64,000 bases of DNA from assembly GCA_905221605.1 (NCBI GenBank), contig CAJNDS010002192.1:1-64000 (forward strand), read 5' to 3'. The stretch's first letter is position 1. Each line of letters begins with the position of its first letter. Under the pieces are notes generated by a model. It made no database searches and was not told where the DNA came from. It was given only the letters and a program-made list of their open reading frames with translations. Below are positions 36,851 to 47,553 of the stretch, in pieces. Position numbers and translations under genes: made by a program. Source of the stretch: Symbiodinium natans (Eukaryota > Sar > Dinophyceae > Suessiales > Symbiodiniaceae).

Positions 36851-37661
36851 TCAGTGCAGACACAGCCTGTCCATCCGAGACCTCGAAGAGACTGCGAACA
36901 AAAGCAATGTCTTCTTTCAGGAGCGTTCGTCTGCCCGCGTGACCAGCCGCCATGTATGATCTCACGAGCATGTTGGTGACATAGGCCTGCCAGGGCGCGG
37001 GCAGCAGTTTTTGTCTGAAAGGCGGTTCACACTGCGCAGGTCTCCCCTCAAAACACTAGCCCAATCTGTCAGAGCCGGTTAAATGTATTTTGCCCACAGC
37101 CTCGGAGGCAGTCTGCAAAACATCCACCGCCTGAGGGCTGACTTTGAGCAGGCCAGGCTTGGCCGAGATCGTGCTTCCATCATGTAACTCTGGCTTCGTG
37201 GGATTATGATGTCTGTTCTGCACCGCCTGATTCAAGATGTCCTGCCAAGCACTTCACGGCAAAACGTCTTGAGTTGACGGATTGATCTAGAAAGGGTCAG
37301 TGCCATGCAATCTGAATTCCAGTTCAAAAACCAAAAAAAGGCAACATCTGTCCTGGACAACACCCCGAAAGGCAGAACGGAAGATCGCGGCTCCCGGGTT
37401 GTATGCGAGATGCCGAATCTGGGCAGAGGTGGAGCGGGCTTGGCCTCCGAATCTCCCTGTAGATTGCACGGCCACCGAGGAACCAGAAGCCTCAAAATCA
37501 GAGCCACAGTTACAAACAACACTGCAGAACACGTTGCCCTGAAAAGCATCTGCATGACCAGTAACGCAAACGAGCAGCGGGCCGGCCACGCTTCCTCGAC
37601 CCGGCTTTTCCACCACTCGCGCTGCTGCGCTCGCCGCTTTTCGCGACAGTCTCCGACTCAT
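36851..37661 (-). CDS. spliced histone H3-like (possibly cenH3-type) gene
   Basis: Model built by eye from four exons. Exon 1, 37661-37364, starts MSRRLSRKAASAAARVVEKP, a basic tail, and ends YNPGAAIFRSAFR. Exon 2, 37311 to about 37242, contains SRSIRQLKTFCREV. Exon 3 ends at 37101 with LLKVSPQAVDVLQTASE. Exon 4, 36986-36851, contains AYVTNMLVRSYMAAGHAGRR and TLLKEDIAL before a TGA. Joining 37364 to 37311 (52 nt GT-AG intron) puts Y and REV exactly as far apart as Y41 and REI74 in H3. Joining 37101 to 36986 (114 nt GC-AG intron) restores ASEAY, and H113, A114, R116, T118, D123, I124 and L126 of H3 all fall in register. I count 17 identities in 43 ungapped positions with canonical H3 there. 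Exon 2/3 joining (perhaps a GA donor) is unresolved, and exon 1 may hide another intron. HAGR is also the CENP-A version of this segment. Other histone-fold proteins such as NF-YC fit less well. Confidence 0.6.
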
Positions 37662-37850
37662 AAGCCCCCACGAAAAGACCAATGGTGACCGCCACGTTGG
37701 TGATGCGGAGCGCAGGAGGCAAATACGCGAAGTGCATCTTCAGTTCGCTGGCGCTCAAGCCACCTCCTTTTTCCAACTTCAACCCAAACGGCTCACACAG
37801 GCAACGCCGTCGCTTGAGGCATGGCATGTTGCAGCATTTCTGAGAGCTCA

Positions 37851-38090
37851 CTAACACACGCTGCTGTCACATGCTGTCACTAGCCAACAATTGAAGGACT
37901 GCGGGCCTAGGAAGATGCCGCGGCTGGCCGAGCAGAGATCTGGCAGGGGCTGGAAGCTGATGGGCGTGAAACCGAACCATAGTCGACACGTCAGTGACAC
38001 AGGCAGTTTGAGAGGCAAGGTTTCAGAGTCAGTGCCAAACCCAAGTTCAAGTCCAACTTCGAGGCGCTCCTGAAATCTGAAACACGCCAT
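37851..38090 (-). CDS. small open frame upstream of the H3-like gene
   Basis: 80 codons starting MACFRFQERLEVGLELGF, on the same strand and 190 bp upstream of the H3-like start. It could be a 5' exon of that gene, an independent small gene, or chance. No domain was recognised. Confidence 0.18.
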   Translation of the reverse strand: MACFRFQERLEVGLELGFGTDSETLPLKLPVSLTCRLWFGFTPISFQPLPDLCSASRGIFLGPQSFNCWLVTACDSSVC

Positions 38091-38418
38091 GTAACCCGAC
38101 CAGCAGGAGAGACTTGCGAAGAACCGTTATCCTAGCGGCGGCCCTTTCACTGCTTCTACGTCTTCAAAAGCTACGAAGGAAGCCAACCAATTGTCGTCTT
38201 TGTCCGTCTTCTGTGCTTTCTACGTCTTCAGAGAACCAAATAGACTTCTGAAAAGACAGCCAGCTCTAGGAGTTCGTTCACCTCCGGTGCGCTTGACGAT
38301 CGGCGCATCAATGACCTTCTTTGCAGCCTGAGGGTTTAGGATTTAAGTGTAGCAGCAAAAGGGTTGCAGGATGTCGAGCTTCTTGACAAGTTTTGAGAAT
38401 GGAGGCTTTCCTTTTCGG

Positions 38419-38444
38419 AGCAACAACAACAACAACAACAACAA
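38419..38444. repeat. (CAA)n trinucleotide repeat
   Basis: Eight CAA/ACA units immediately upstream of hairpin copy 2. Confidence 0.85.
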
Positions 38445-38462
38445 CCGCCACCCTTGATCGTC

Positions 38463-38495
38463 CAATCCAAACGAGGGATTTCCTCGTTCGGATTG
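38463..38495. repeat. 33 nt hairpin module, copy 2
   Basis: Arms CAATCCAAACGA and TCGTTCGGATTG around a 9 nt loop GGGATTTCC. Copy 3 follows 47 bp later in the same orientation. Confidence 0.85.
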
Positions 38496-38542
38496 CCGCA
38501 AGCGAGGGTCCTCTTCGCTTTCACAAGAACCTTGTCGTTGCG

Positions 38543-38575
38543 CAATCCAAACGAGCGACTTCTTTGTTTGGATTG
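38543..38575. repeat. 33 nt hairpin module, copy 3
   Basis: Arms CAATCCAAACGA and TTGTTTGGATTG around loop GCGACTTCT. A half-site (GGTTCGGATTG) is present further on at about 38890. Confidence 0.85.
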
Positions 38576-38657
38576 AAGCACCCTTGTTTTGTTCTATCCC
38601 AACATATCACACACATAGGCAAGCTCAGTATGTCGCTTCTTTGAATCAAGACTTCTT

Positions 38658-38776
38658 GCGCATATATATATATATATATGTATATGTATGTATGTATGTA
38701 TGCATACATATATATATATATATTATATTTATATTTATACTTATATTCATATATATATATATATATATATATATCG
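38658..38776. repeat. AT-rich microsatellite, (TA)n with (TATG)n core
   Basis: (AT)9, then ATGT tetramers, TATATT and (AT)12. The arms are self-complementary, so the tract can extrude as a cruciform. Confidence 0.85.
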
Positions 38777-38779
38777 GCG

Positions 38780-40900
38780 ATTCTGAGATTGCATCTCGCC
38801 TTTGAGGGTTTAGGGCGCAGCGCAGCGTCTACCTTTTTGCAGTTGAAAGAAGGAAAGCTCTGTCGCGTCGTACCTCACGACTAAAACTTCCTGGTTCGGA
38901 TTGAAGAACATTCATCGTGGTTCCACCGCTTGTCTGCAGCAAATGCAGTTCCTCGAGCCCCAGGCCTCGACTTAGCTGGAGAAAAGTAGTCGGCGTCGGC
39001 GCACCAGGCCCCTAAGCTTCTTGACAGCTTTAACATGCTAAAACATCAACTTAGGTGTAGGGTGTGGCGTACACAGGTTTTCTGTGAGATTGGGGTTGCG
39101 ACACTCTCCGCAGCCTTCAGTTCGGTCCCAAAGATTCGCCTTGGTGGCGAAAGGCGGAGTGAGGCCGGGCAGACAGTGTCACACAGTAACATGGATCGCG
39201 GGCGAAGCTTGCGTAAGGCAATCCTGTTTCGACCCCTTTTGACACAGCAGCCGTGGCCCCAAGCTACACAGACTGCCATTCCTTCAGTGCACAATTTTTC
39301 TCTGCCGTGCTCTGATCTGGCACACGACGCAAGAGCCAACAGCTTCTTGTGAGAGCGGGCTTCGATAAGAAGACATATGTACTTGGCACGGGATCCAAGT
39401 CCAAGCCCGCGGCTTGTTCTCTTGAAGGGTTTCTGGATTCAAGGTTTTTCGGGACAGGCAGTAGGGCCTAGCCCCTTTTGTCGAATCCAATGTTTACCCG
39501 CCTACCAGGCAATGCCAGCAGACACTGCTAGGGTTTTCCTCTAGGGCGCCGGCCTACGGCTTCAGGGGTTTACTACACGAAAAGAAAAATGCCATTTCCC
39601 TTCAGCCTCAACGCAGAACCCCAAGGGTGGGGGGAATTGAGATTTCAGGGTTCAGGGTGCATGGATGGCTGAATGTTGCTCCTTCTGGGGCAGCTTTGCA
39701 AAGTCCTTCAAGCCTAGGCCCCCAAGTCAAGAGCTTCGGAGCTCTTTGCAGATCGCAAGGAGGTTCTAAGAGCCGCCCTGGTTTGGATGCGCCAGGGCAC
39801 CATGTTCCAACTTGGACTGCGCAGCAGCCGTGCCCAATTAAATAGAATCAGACGCTGCAGGGCCCGGGATCTTGCTGCAACACTGGCTAGAGTGGCTAAG
39901 GCAGTGGAAGGAACACACAGAGTAACGGTGCTGCGTGAAGCCAAAGCGGTGCTCTGCCCAGCCTGCGTTACACACGTATGTCGAGGTTACTTGTTTCATA
40001 GATATGTCACAGGGTTTGTCGCGGCTGTGTCTTGAAATTCAACTCGATTTCCTGCCGAGAAGCGTCTGGAACAAGCAGACAAGGATCGGGCCTCCTTCCC
40101 CCTAACCCAACCCTTCCCCCCGGTCAAATTTGCTGACGCGACCCCTTTGATGGCTTGGGGCAGCTGCAAACCGATGCTACGGACCTCTTTGCGGGACCCC
40201 CTACAACCCCTCTCTGGGAACCCCCCTTGGGACCCCCCTGGACCCCCAAGACCCCCTGAAACCCCCTCCCTCAAAACTTCCGCACCCCTGCAACCCTTTT
40301 TTGAGGCCTTTCCCAAAAACCTTCTTTCCTCCTTTCCTGTCCGAGGCGGCGCGCGCAAGCGTTTACAATAAAAAGGCCATATGAAACCCATCCTTCAACA
40401 GCAAAGTCACACAAAGGCTTCGGCCAAATGCCCGCGTAATCGAAGGTTGCAGTTCCAAGAAGGGGTTTGTCGCGAAGGCTTGTCGCGGATGCTGTTTGTC
40501 GCAAGCAGAACGGCTTTGTCACAACCCTATGTCGCGGAAAGACAATCGGGAGCCAGTTACATACCTAAACTTTTGGAGCCGCGCAGGGCTGAGTCAACGC
40601 TTGCGCTTGCGGCTTCTCAGTGGCCGAGCGCAGCTTGTGGACCCTTTCAAGCCCACAAAGCAAGCCTTCAAAGCAGGCTGTATTGGTCCCCGCCAGTTCG
40701 ATACATCTGCACCGAGAAAGTTTCGGAAAATTTGGTCCACCTTGCAAAGCCAACCGCGAAGCTCAGATGCATTGAGCTCGTGTGACTTCAGCTTTCGAAG
40801 CTCAGCATTCACGCAATCCAGGAACCTTGGTTTCACATAGAAATCGAAGGTTATGTAAACAAAGAGAAGGTACAGAGGAAGTTAGGTAGGTGCGTAGCGA
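38780..40900. other. no confirmed gene; G/C-skewed intergenic DNA
   Basis: A plus frame at 39787-40035 has some protein-like composition (RARDLAATLARVAKAVEG) but the opposite strand is open too. A run of CCCCT/GGACCCC imperfect repeats lies at 40180-40280. Nothing else was supportable. Confidence 0.35.
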
Positions 40901-40924
40901 AAATCCGAGCCCCCACCACCCATT

Positions 40925-43500
40925 GAAGAACGCACTCAGCTCTCTTTCGTATTGAAAACTTCAGGATCAGACCATGCATCGCTGAGGCTCCAAAGATAAA
41001 TAACGCCACTGCATTTTTCAAGCCGGATAAATACATGTGGGCTTCTTTCGCTTTAAACGACCATTGAACCCGCGTGGTAAAGCCGGCCCAGAAAAATCTA
41101 TTCGCTTTATCCTTGGAGCTTGAGTGATGCCATGGCCTGATCCTCGAATTTTCATTGCGAAAGAGAGCTGAATGCGTTTTTCAAGGGTCCCATAATGCAT
41201 TTGCGCCTGCCCTTCTCTGGCAAAGCCTGGCGAAAGAAATGCTTCTTTTAGTTAGGAGCCAACAATCTAAATGCATTCTTCAAGGCCCCATAAATGCATT
41301 TGGCATGTTTCTGCGCAGCTGGGCTGTTTCTGCGAGCCAATCCCAGGACAGGCCAGGAGAAAACGCCAATGCCAAATGCATTTACCGGCGCCCCCAGAAT
41401 GCATTTGGCCTGCTTTGCCACGCGTGTCAAACCGCGTTTTGTGAAAATTTGTCAATCTACTTGGAATTTTTCGTTTTTTCTATGGTGTCTGATTATAGAC
41501 AGACACCGACAATAGATACAAAACCGAAAGAAGCCCAAATGCATTTAGCCGGCCCTGAAAAATGCATTCGCTTTATCCTTGGAGCCTGAGTGACACCATG
41601 GTCCGATCCTGGAGTTTTCAATACGAAAGCGAGTTCAATGCGTTTTTCAAGGGTCCAATAATGCATTTGCGCGTGCCCCTCTTTGGCCAAACCTGACGAC
41701 AGAAATGCTGCTTTTTGTAAGTAACCAGCAATCTAAATGCATTTTTCGAGGCCCCATAAATGCATTTGGCATGTTTCTGCGCAGCAGGGCTGCTTCTGAG
41801 AGCCCTGCTGTCATATGGATTTTTTCTCAGCGTGTTTTTTCTTGGTATCTTCCATTGATCTCCCTACTCTGCCCGCAGCCCAATTTCCAGGAATCGAGGC
41901 TTTAATTAAATTTGCAGGACAGGCTAGGAGGAAACGCCAATGCCAAATGCATTTACCAGGCCCCCCAGAATGCATTTGGCCTGCTTTGCCACACGTGTCA
42001 AACCGCGTTTTGTAAACATTTGCCAATCTACTTGGAGTTTTTCGGTTTTTTCTATTGTGTCTGATTATAGACAGACACCGACAATAGATACAAAACCGAA
42101 AGAAGCCCAAATGCATTTAGCCGGCCCTGAAAAATGCATTCGCTTTATCCTTGGAGCCTGAGTGACACCATGGTCGGATCTTGGAGTTTTCAATACGAAA
42201 GCGAGTTGAATGCGTTTTTCAAGGGTCCAATAATGCATTGGCGCGTGCCCCTCTTTGGCCAAACCTGACGACAGAAATGCTGCTTTTTGTAAGTAACCAG
42301 CAATCTAAATGCATTTTTCGAGGCCCCATAAATGCATTTGGCATGTTTCTGCGCAGCAGGGCTGCTTCTGAGAGCCTTGCTGTCATATGGATTTTTTCTC
42401 AGCGTGTTTTTTCTTGGTATCTTCCATTGATCTCTCTACTCTGCCCGCAGCCCAATTTCCAGGAATCGAGGCTTTAATTAAATTTGCAGGACAGGCTAGG
42501 AGGAAACGCCAATGCCAAATGCATTTACCAGGCCCCCCAGAATGCATTTGGCCTGCTTTGCCACGCGTGTCAAACCGCATTTTGCGAAAATTTGTCAATC
42601 TACTTGGAGTTTTTCAGCTTTTTCTATGGCGTCTGATTTTAGACAGACACCGACAATAGATACAAAACCGAAAGAAGCCCAAATGCATTTAGCCGGCCCT
42701 GAAAAATGCATTCGCTTTATCCTTGGAGCCTGAGTGACACCATGGTCGGATCCTGGAGTTTTCAATACGAAAGCGAGTTGAATGCGTTTTTCAAGGGTCC
42801 AATAATGCATTGGCGCGTGCCCCTCTTTGGCCAAACCTGACGACAGAAATGCTGCTTTTTGTAAGTAACCAGCAATCTAAATGCATTTTTCGAGGCCCCA
42901 TTTTCTGCGCAGCAGGGCTGCTTCTGAGAGCCTTGCTGTCATATGGATTTTTTCTCAGCGTGTTTTTTCTTGGTATCTTCCATTGATCTCGCTACTCTGC
43001 CCGCAGCCCAATTTCCAGGAATCGAGGCTTTAATCAAATTTGCAGGACAGGCTAGGAGGAAACGCCAATGCCAAATGCATTTACCGGGGCCCCCAGAATG
43101 CATTTGGCCTGCTTTGCCACGCGTGTCAAACCGCATTTTGCGAAAATTTGTCAATCTACTTGGAGTTTTTCGGCTTTTTGTATGGTGTCTGATTATAGAC
43201 AAACACCGACAATAGATACAAAACCGAAAGAAGCCCAAATGCATTTAGCCGGCCCTGAAAAATGCATTCGCTTTATCCTTGGAGCCTGAGTGACACCATG
43301 GTCCGATCCTGGAGTTTTCAATACAAAAGCGAGCTGAATGCGTTTTTCAACGGTCCAATAATGCATTGGCGCGTGCCCCTCTTTGGCCAAACCTGACGAC
43401 AGAAATGCTGCTTTTTGTAAGTAACCAGCAATCTAAATGCATTTTTCGAGGCCCCATAAATGCATTTGGCATGTTTCTGCGCAGCAGGGCTGCTTTTCAG
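40925..43500. repeat. 570 bp tandem satellite built from ATGCAT inverted modules
   Basis: About four and a half head-to-tail units; the phrase CCTTGGAGCCTGAGTGACAC recurs at about 41577, 42149, 42719 and 43276. Each unit carries about four 35 bp modules in which AAATGCATTT-type palindromes flank a GGCCC-containing spacer, for example CCAAATGCATTTACC then AATGCATTTGG. The modules are themselves inverted repeats. The first unit (from 41067) is 464 bp long and lacks a 107 bp segment found in the others. An inverted partial unit occupies 40925-41040, so the array starts with a head-to-head junction. One unit has a 17 bp deletion at 42900. Confidence 0.85.
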
Positions 43501-43573
43501 AGCCCTGATGTGTCATGGATTTAAAGCCAGGGAGGCTCCGGACCGAGCTGTTTAAGTTTAAGCTTTCGGTTTT

Positions 43574-45058
43574 CCTTCCGGCCTCTAGCTCCCCCCAAGA
43601 CCCCGCTGCTGCTGTGTGCGAAAAGTCTCATAGAAGTAAGTCCCCCCCCAAAACCCCGCTGCTTCTCTGCGCGCGAAAATTCTCATAGAAGCACAGTCCC
43701 CCTCAAAACCGCGCTGCTTCTCTGTGCGAAAAGTCTCATAAAAGCACAGTCCCCCCCCAAAACCCCGCTGTTTCTCTGTGCAGCGGGGATTTTGGGGGGA
43801 CTGTGCTTCTATGAGAATTTTCGCACAGAAAAGCAACGGGGTTTGGGGGGGACTGTGTTTCTATGAGACTTTGCACGCAGAGAAGCAGCGGGGTTTTGGG
43901 GGGACTGTGCTTCTATGAGACTTTGCGCACAGAGAAGCAGCGGGGTTTTGGGGGGACTGTGCTTCTATGAGACTTTTCGGGCAGAGAAGCAGCGGGGTTT
44001 GGGGGGGGCTGTGCTTCTATGACACTTTCGCACAGAGACGCAGCGGCGTTTTGGGGGGACTGTGCTTTTATGAGACTTTGCGCACAGAGAAGCAGCGGGG
44101 TTTTGGGGGGACTGTGCTTCTATGAGACTTTTCGGGCAGAGAAGCAGCGGGGTTTTGGGGGGACTGTGCTTCTATGAGACTTTTCGCACAGAAAAGCAGC
44201 GGGGTTTTGGGGGGACTGTGCTTCTATGAGACTTTTCGCACAGAAAAGCAGCGGGGTTTTGGGGGACTGTGCTTCTATGAGAATTTTCGCACAGAAAAAG
44301 TTTTGGGGGGACTGTGCTTCTATGAGACTTTTCGGGCAGAGAAGCAGCGGGGTTTGGGGGGGGGCTGTGCTTCTATGACACTTTCGCACAGAGACGCAGC
44401 GGCGTTTTGGGGGGACTGTGCTTTTATGAGACTTTGTGCACAGAGAAGCAGCGGGGTTTTGGGGGGACTGTGCTTCTATGAGACTTTTCGGGCAGAGAAG
44501 CAGCGGGGTTTTGGGGGGACTGTGCTTCTATGAGACTTTTCGCACAGAAAAGCAGCGGGGTTTTGGGGGGACTGTGCTTCTATGAGACTTTTCGCACAGA
44601 AAAGCAGCGGGGTTTTGGGGGACTGTGCTTCTATGAGAATTTTCGCACAGAAAAAGCAGCGGGGTTTGGGGGGGACTGTGCTTCTATGAGACTTGGCGCA
44701 CAGAGAAGCAGCGGGGTTTTGGGGGACTGTGCTTCTATGAGACTTTTCGCGCAGAGAAACAGCGGGGTTTTGGGGGGACTGTGCTTCTATGACACTTTTC
44801 GCACAGAGACGCTGCGGGGATTTGGGGGGACTGTGCTTCTATGAGACTTTTCGCACAGAGACGCAGCGGGGTTTTGGGGGGGACTGTGCTTCTATGACAC
44901 TTTTCGCACAGAGAAGCAGCGGGGTTTTAGGGGGACTGTGCTTCTATGAGACTTTTCGCACAAAGAAGCAGCGGGTTTTTTTTGGGGGGGACTGTGCTTC
45001 AATGAGACTTTTCGCACAGAGAAGCAGCGGGGTTTTGAGGGGAACTGTGCTTCTGAGT
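43574..45058. repeat. 52-53 bp G-rich minisatellite array with inverted left arm
   Basis: About 24 plus-oriented copies (43784-45058) of a unit running ACTGTGCTTCTATGAGACTT, TTCGCACAGA.AAGCAGCG, GGGTTTTGGGGGG. They are preceded by about four copies in inverse orientation (43574-43783). A block of about 320 bp is repeated at 43979 and 44336, a 357 bp higher-order period. Each unit contains GGGGTTTTGGGGGG, a potential G-quadruplex half. Frames through the array stay open but only encode the repeat, so no gene is called. Confidence 0.9.
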
Positions 45059-45252
45059 AGAGTGATTACTGACTGTGCTGCTGTGAGCACACTACTTCTT
45101 TCAACCACAGTCACTACCTCTCACCGGCATGAAAAAAAACCGGTAAGTGTCGGGGGTCCCAGTTTCTAAGTTCGTGACGGCATTGGAGGATTTAAGGCCC
45201 TTGAAGGGTTCCGAAGCTGTCTGTGAGGACTTGGGAAGAAGTTCAAGGCCGT

Positions 45253-46578
45253 TCAAAGGGCCTCTAAGGCGTCTCTGAAGGTCTGGGAGGGTCTCAAAGG
45301 AAGTTTAAGGCGGCACTGGACCGGCTCAGCACGCAACAAAAGCCAACGTATCCAGCCCAGGCACACTTCCTCCCGCACACCTGGGCAAGCAATCTGCCGT
45401 CCTCGAGCTGTTCCCGGACCAATCGAGCGGAGCTGCAAGGGGTCCTTGTCTGCAAGTCCCATGGCCTGCGTCGTGTGTTATGGCAGGCTGTGGCAGTGTA
45501 GCATCACATGGCTCTTCAGAACCACCCAGCCTGCAGAGAACACAGAATGTGCGGGAGCATCATCTTCCAAGCTGCCCGGCTGGGTGCACTTTTCAAAGCC
45601 ACAGCCACATCTTCCTCCTGGTCGAGGGGCGTTTGCGATAGCAGCAAAAACATGCTGTACACGACACACAAACCCACAAGCCGAGACAAGCAGCTGTCAG
45701 CAGTTCCGACCATTGTGTTTTGCAGGCCCATGTTGTGAACATGGAAACCACATCTTCAAGGCGGTAGGCGTTGAGGTCTCTGTTGAACTTCTGAGAAACG
45801 CCTTCGGCGATGCAGCGGTCCGGCATAAACCTAGCCCCTTGCCCAGCGAAGCCAGCAAGGAGGTCGAAGACAGCTCCAAGGCTCAAACAGGTGTTACGGC
45901 TGACAGTCCGCAAGCCTTTCAGAAGATGGTTGCCTTAGCTCACTGCGCGCGTGCGACAGCTGCCAACGAGCTGCGTTGCGTCGAGGCGCCCAAGTCGACA
46001 CTACGCATGAAGAGGACCAGCACCACCACAGCCACCATGAGGCCCCGATTCGACTGCAGCAGACACTGCAGTTTCTTGCACAGCTTGGTCAGTGGATCAT
46101 CGTCTTTCACCGGGGTGTGCACCTGGCCACGCCGCTAACTGTTTGTCAGATTAACTAGACGAAGCCGCGCCGCATGACAACAAAAAAACCGTTCGTTCAG
46201 CCGAGCTCGGCGCAAAGCTGTTCTGCATGGCCGCCAGCAAGGTGAAGCGGCGTCTATTCAGTGTCAGAAAAGGATTGACAACCTGGGCGATCGACAGGGT
46301 TCGAACCGTGATGCTGTCCGGGCAAAGCCGCGCGTATGCTAGTTCAGCGACAACACGGCTGTTGGCTCCCAGTTCTGGCATGAACAGCCTGCCGAATTCC
46401 ACATGGCTGCCCAGCTCACCCAAGCACATCCTCAACGCTCGGAGCGGCAAGCGCCTTGAATCAAGCTGCCCTTGAACATCCCCGAGCCCTTCAAGACTAC
46501 ATTGGGATGATACGAAGAGTGCTGCACGCTTGATCCACAGTTGGAGACAAGAAGCAAGGTAGAGTGCGTCAGCGCATC
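45253..46578 (-). CDS. candidate spliced gene with a membrane segment
   Basis: Minus-strand exon-like blocks follow one another. 46578-46151 is one long open frame containing VVAELAYARLCPDSITVRTL and NPFLTLNRRRFTLLAAMQNS. 46122-45943 follows a GGCCAG acceptor and contains DDDPLTKLCKKLQCLLQ, then the hydrophobic GLMVAVVVLVLFM. 45913-45593 contains QKFNRDLNAYRLEDVVSMF. An overlapping frame reads LVGLCVVYSMFLLLSQTPLD, a possible second membrane segment. Frames and joins are unresolved and no family was recognised. It lies on the same strand as the neighbouring H3-like and RPA-like genes. Confidence 0.28.
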
Positions 46579-47015
46579 TTCAGGCGATGCAGCAGCAAGG
46601 TCTTCTGCTCGCTCTGCCAGCGAGCGCCGCTGCCGGACCATTCGTCCCGCACTCAGCCAGTGACACAGCTTACCAAATCTTACCAGAGCTACTCCACCAT
46701 AGTGATTGACCTGGCACTGGCACTAGTTTATTCGGATTGTGTCAACCGGCTAAGTTATTGAATTCACAGTCAGAGAGCGGCGTCGAGTCGCAAGCACACG
46801 AAGCTTTCACCGCACAAAAACCGGGCAGCCGGGCTGACGCAAGCACAAACGCCGGCATCATGGCACCTGAGCAAAACCGATGTCCACGCCAGGCAAAGCA
46901 TGTCAAACAAGATTATTCTTCAACGCAAGCAAAGAGACTTCTGCAGAAGAACAAGGGTTGTCTTGTCATCCGAACGACGAAATCCTTCCTTAGGAAGAAA
47001 AAAACAGACTTGGCT

Positions 47016-47048
47016 CAGTCCAAACGAGGCAACCCCTCGTTTGGATTG
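47016..47048. repeat. 33 nt hairpin module, copy 4
   Basis: Arms CAGTCCAAACGA and TCGTTTGGATTG around loop GGCAACCCC. It lies 623-655 bp beyond the 3' end of the RPA-like ORFs, close to the spacing seen for copy 1 and the helicase ORF. Confidence 0.85.
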
Positions 47049-47553
47049 GAATATGATACGCGACTCTATTCCACGACATTATATCACACTACAGAGTTCA
47101 GGCACCACACAAGCACTCCCTGCACAAACTCGGCGCAGGGGCCTCATCGTTGGAGCCGTTTCGAGAAAGATGCAAACCTGACAGAGGCCCCACCCCAGAC
47201 CTATACTCCCAGTTATTGCGCAGCAAGCAGCTCCAAAGCACGCCGAACCAAGAGTCTCCCCTTTGGAAGCCATACTGTAACAGAGGGCCCGGCACGAAGT
47301 GGAAGAACCTGGGCGTGGGAAGGGTTTTGTGGGCTGCCGGTACGACAAGTGTGACTTCAATCCAACAGCGAGGCTGGCATTGCAGAGTCTTGCGCACAGA
47401 GGGCTCAGGGCCACGCCGGTTGTCTTGTCTGCAAGGCAGTTGAAGCAGTCCTGCCACAGAAAAGAAGAGCTTTCTCGAAAACCATTTCGCAAGTCGGGGA
47501 CCCAGATCAGTTTCACTCGCACAGCCAAACGACGCCATCAAGACAGACCTGTG

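Noticed and set aside
36851-37110. NF-YC / CHRAC-type histone-fold assignment for the last exons (RRTLLKEDIA motif)
   Set aside because: The motif fits, but the upstream AV.xLQxASEAY and the Y-to-RE spacing match histone H3 better. Kept only as the alternative.
41155-43390. Repeated 65-144 codon ORFs (for example AQMHLAGPEKCIRFILGA)
   Set aside because: Open frames produced by the 570 bp satellite on both strands; no conserved start or end between units.
43574-45169. Several 100-126 codon ORFs encoding repeats such as GFGGLCFYETFRTEKQR
   Set aside because: They are translations of the 52 bp satellite, with frame changes at each length variant.
46261-46345. GGTTCGAACCC resembling a tRNA T-loop (minus strand)
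   Set aside because: The T stem does not pair beyond two base pairs and no D-arm or acceptor partner is found. The same bases fit an open exon-like frame (DSITVRTL).
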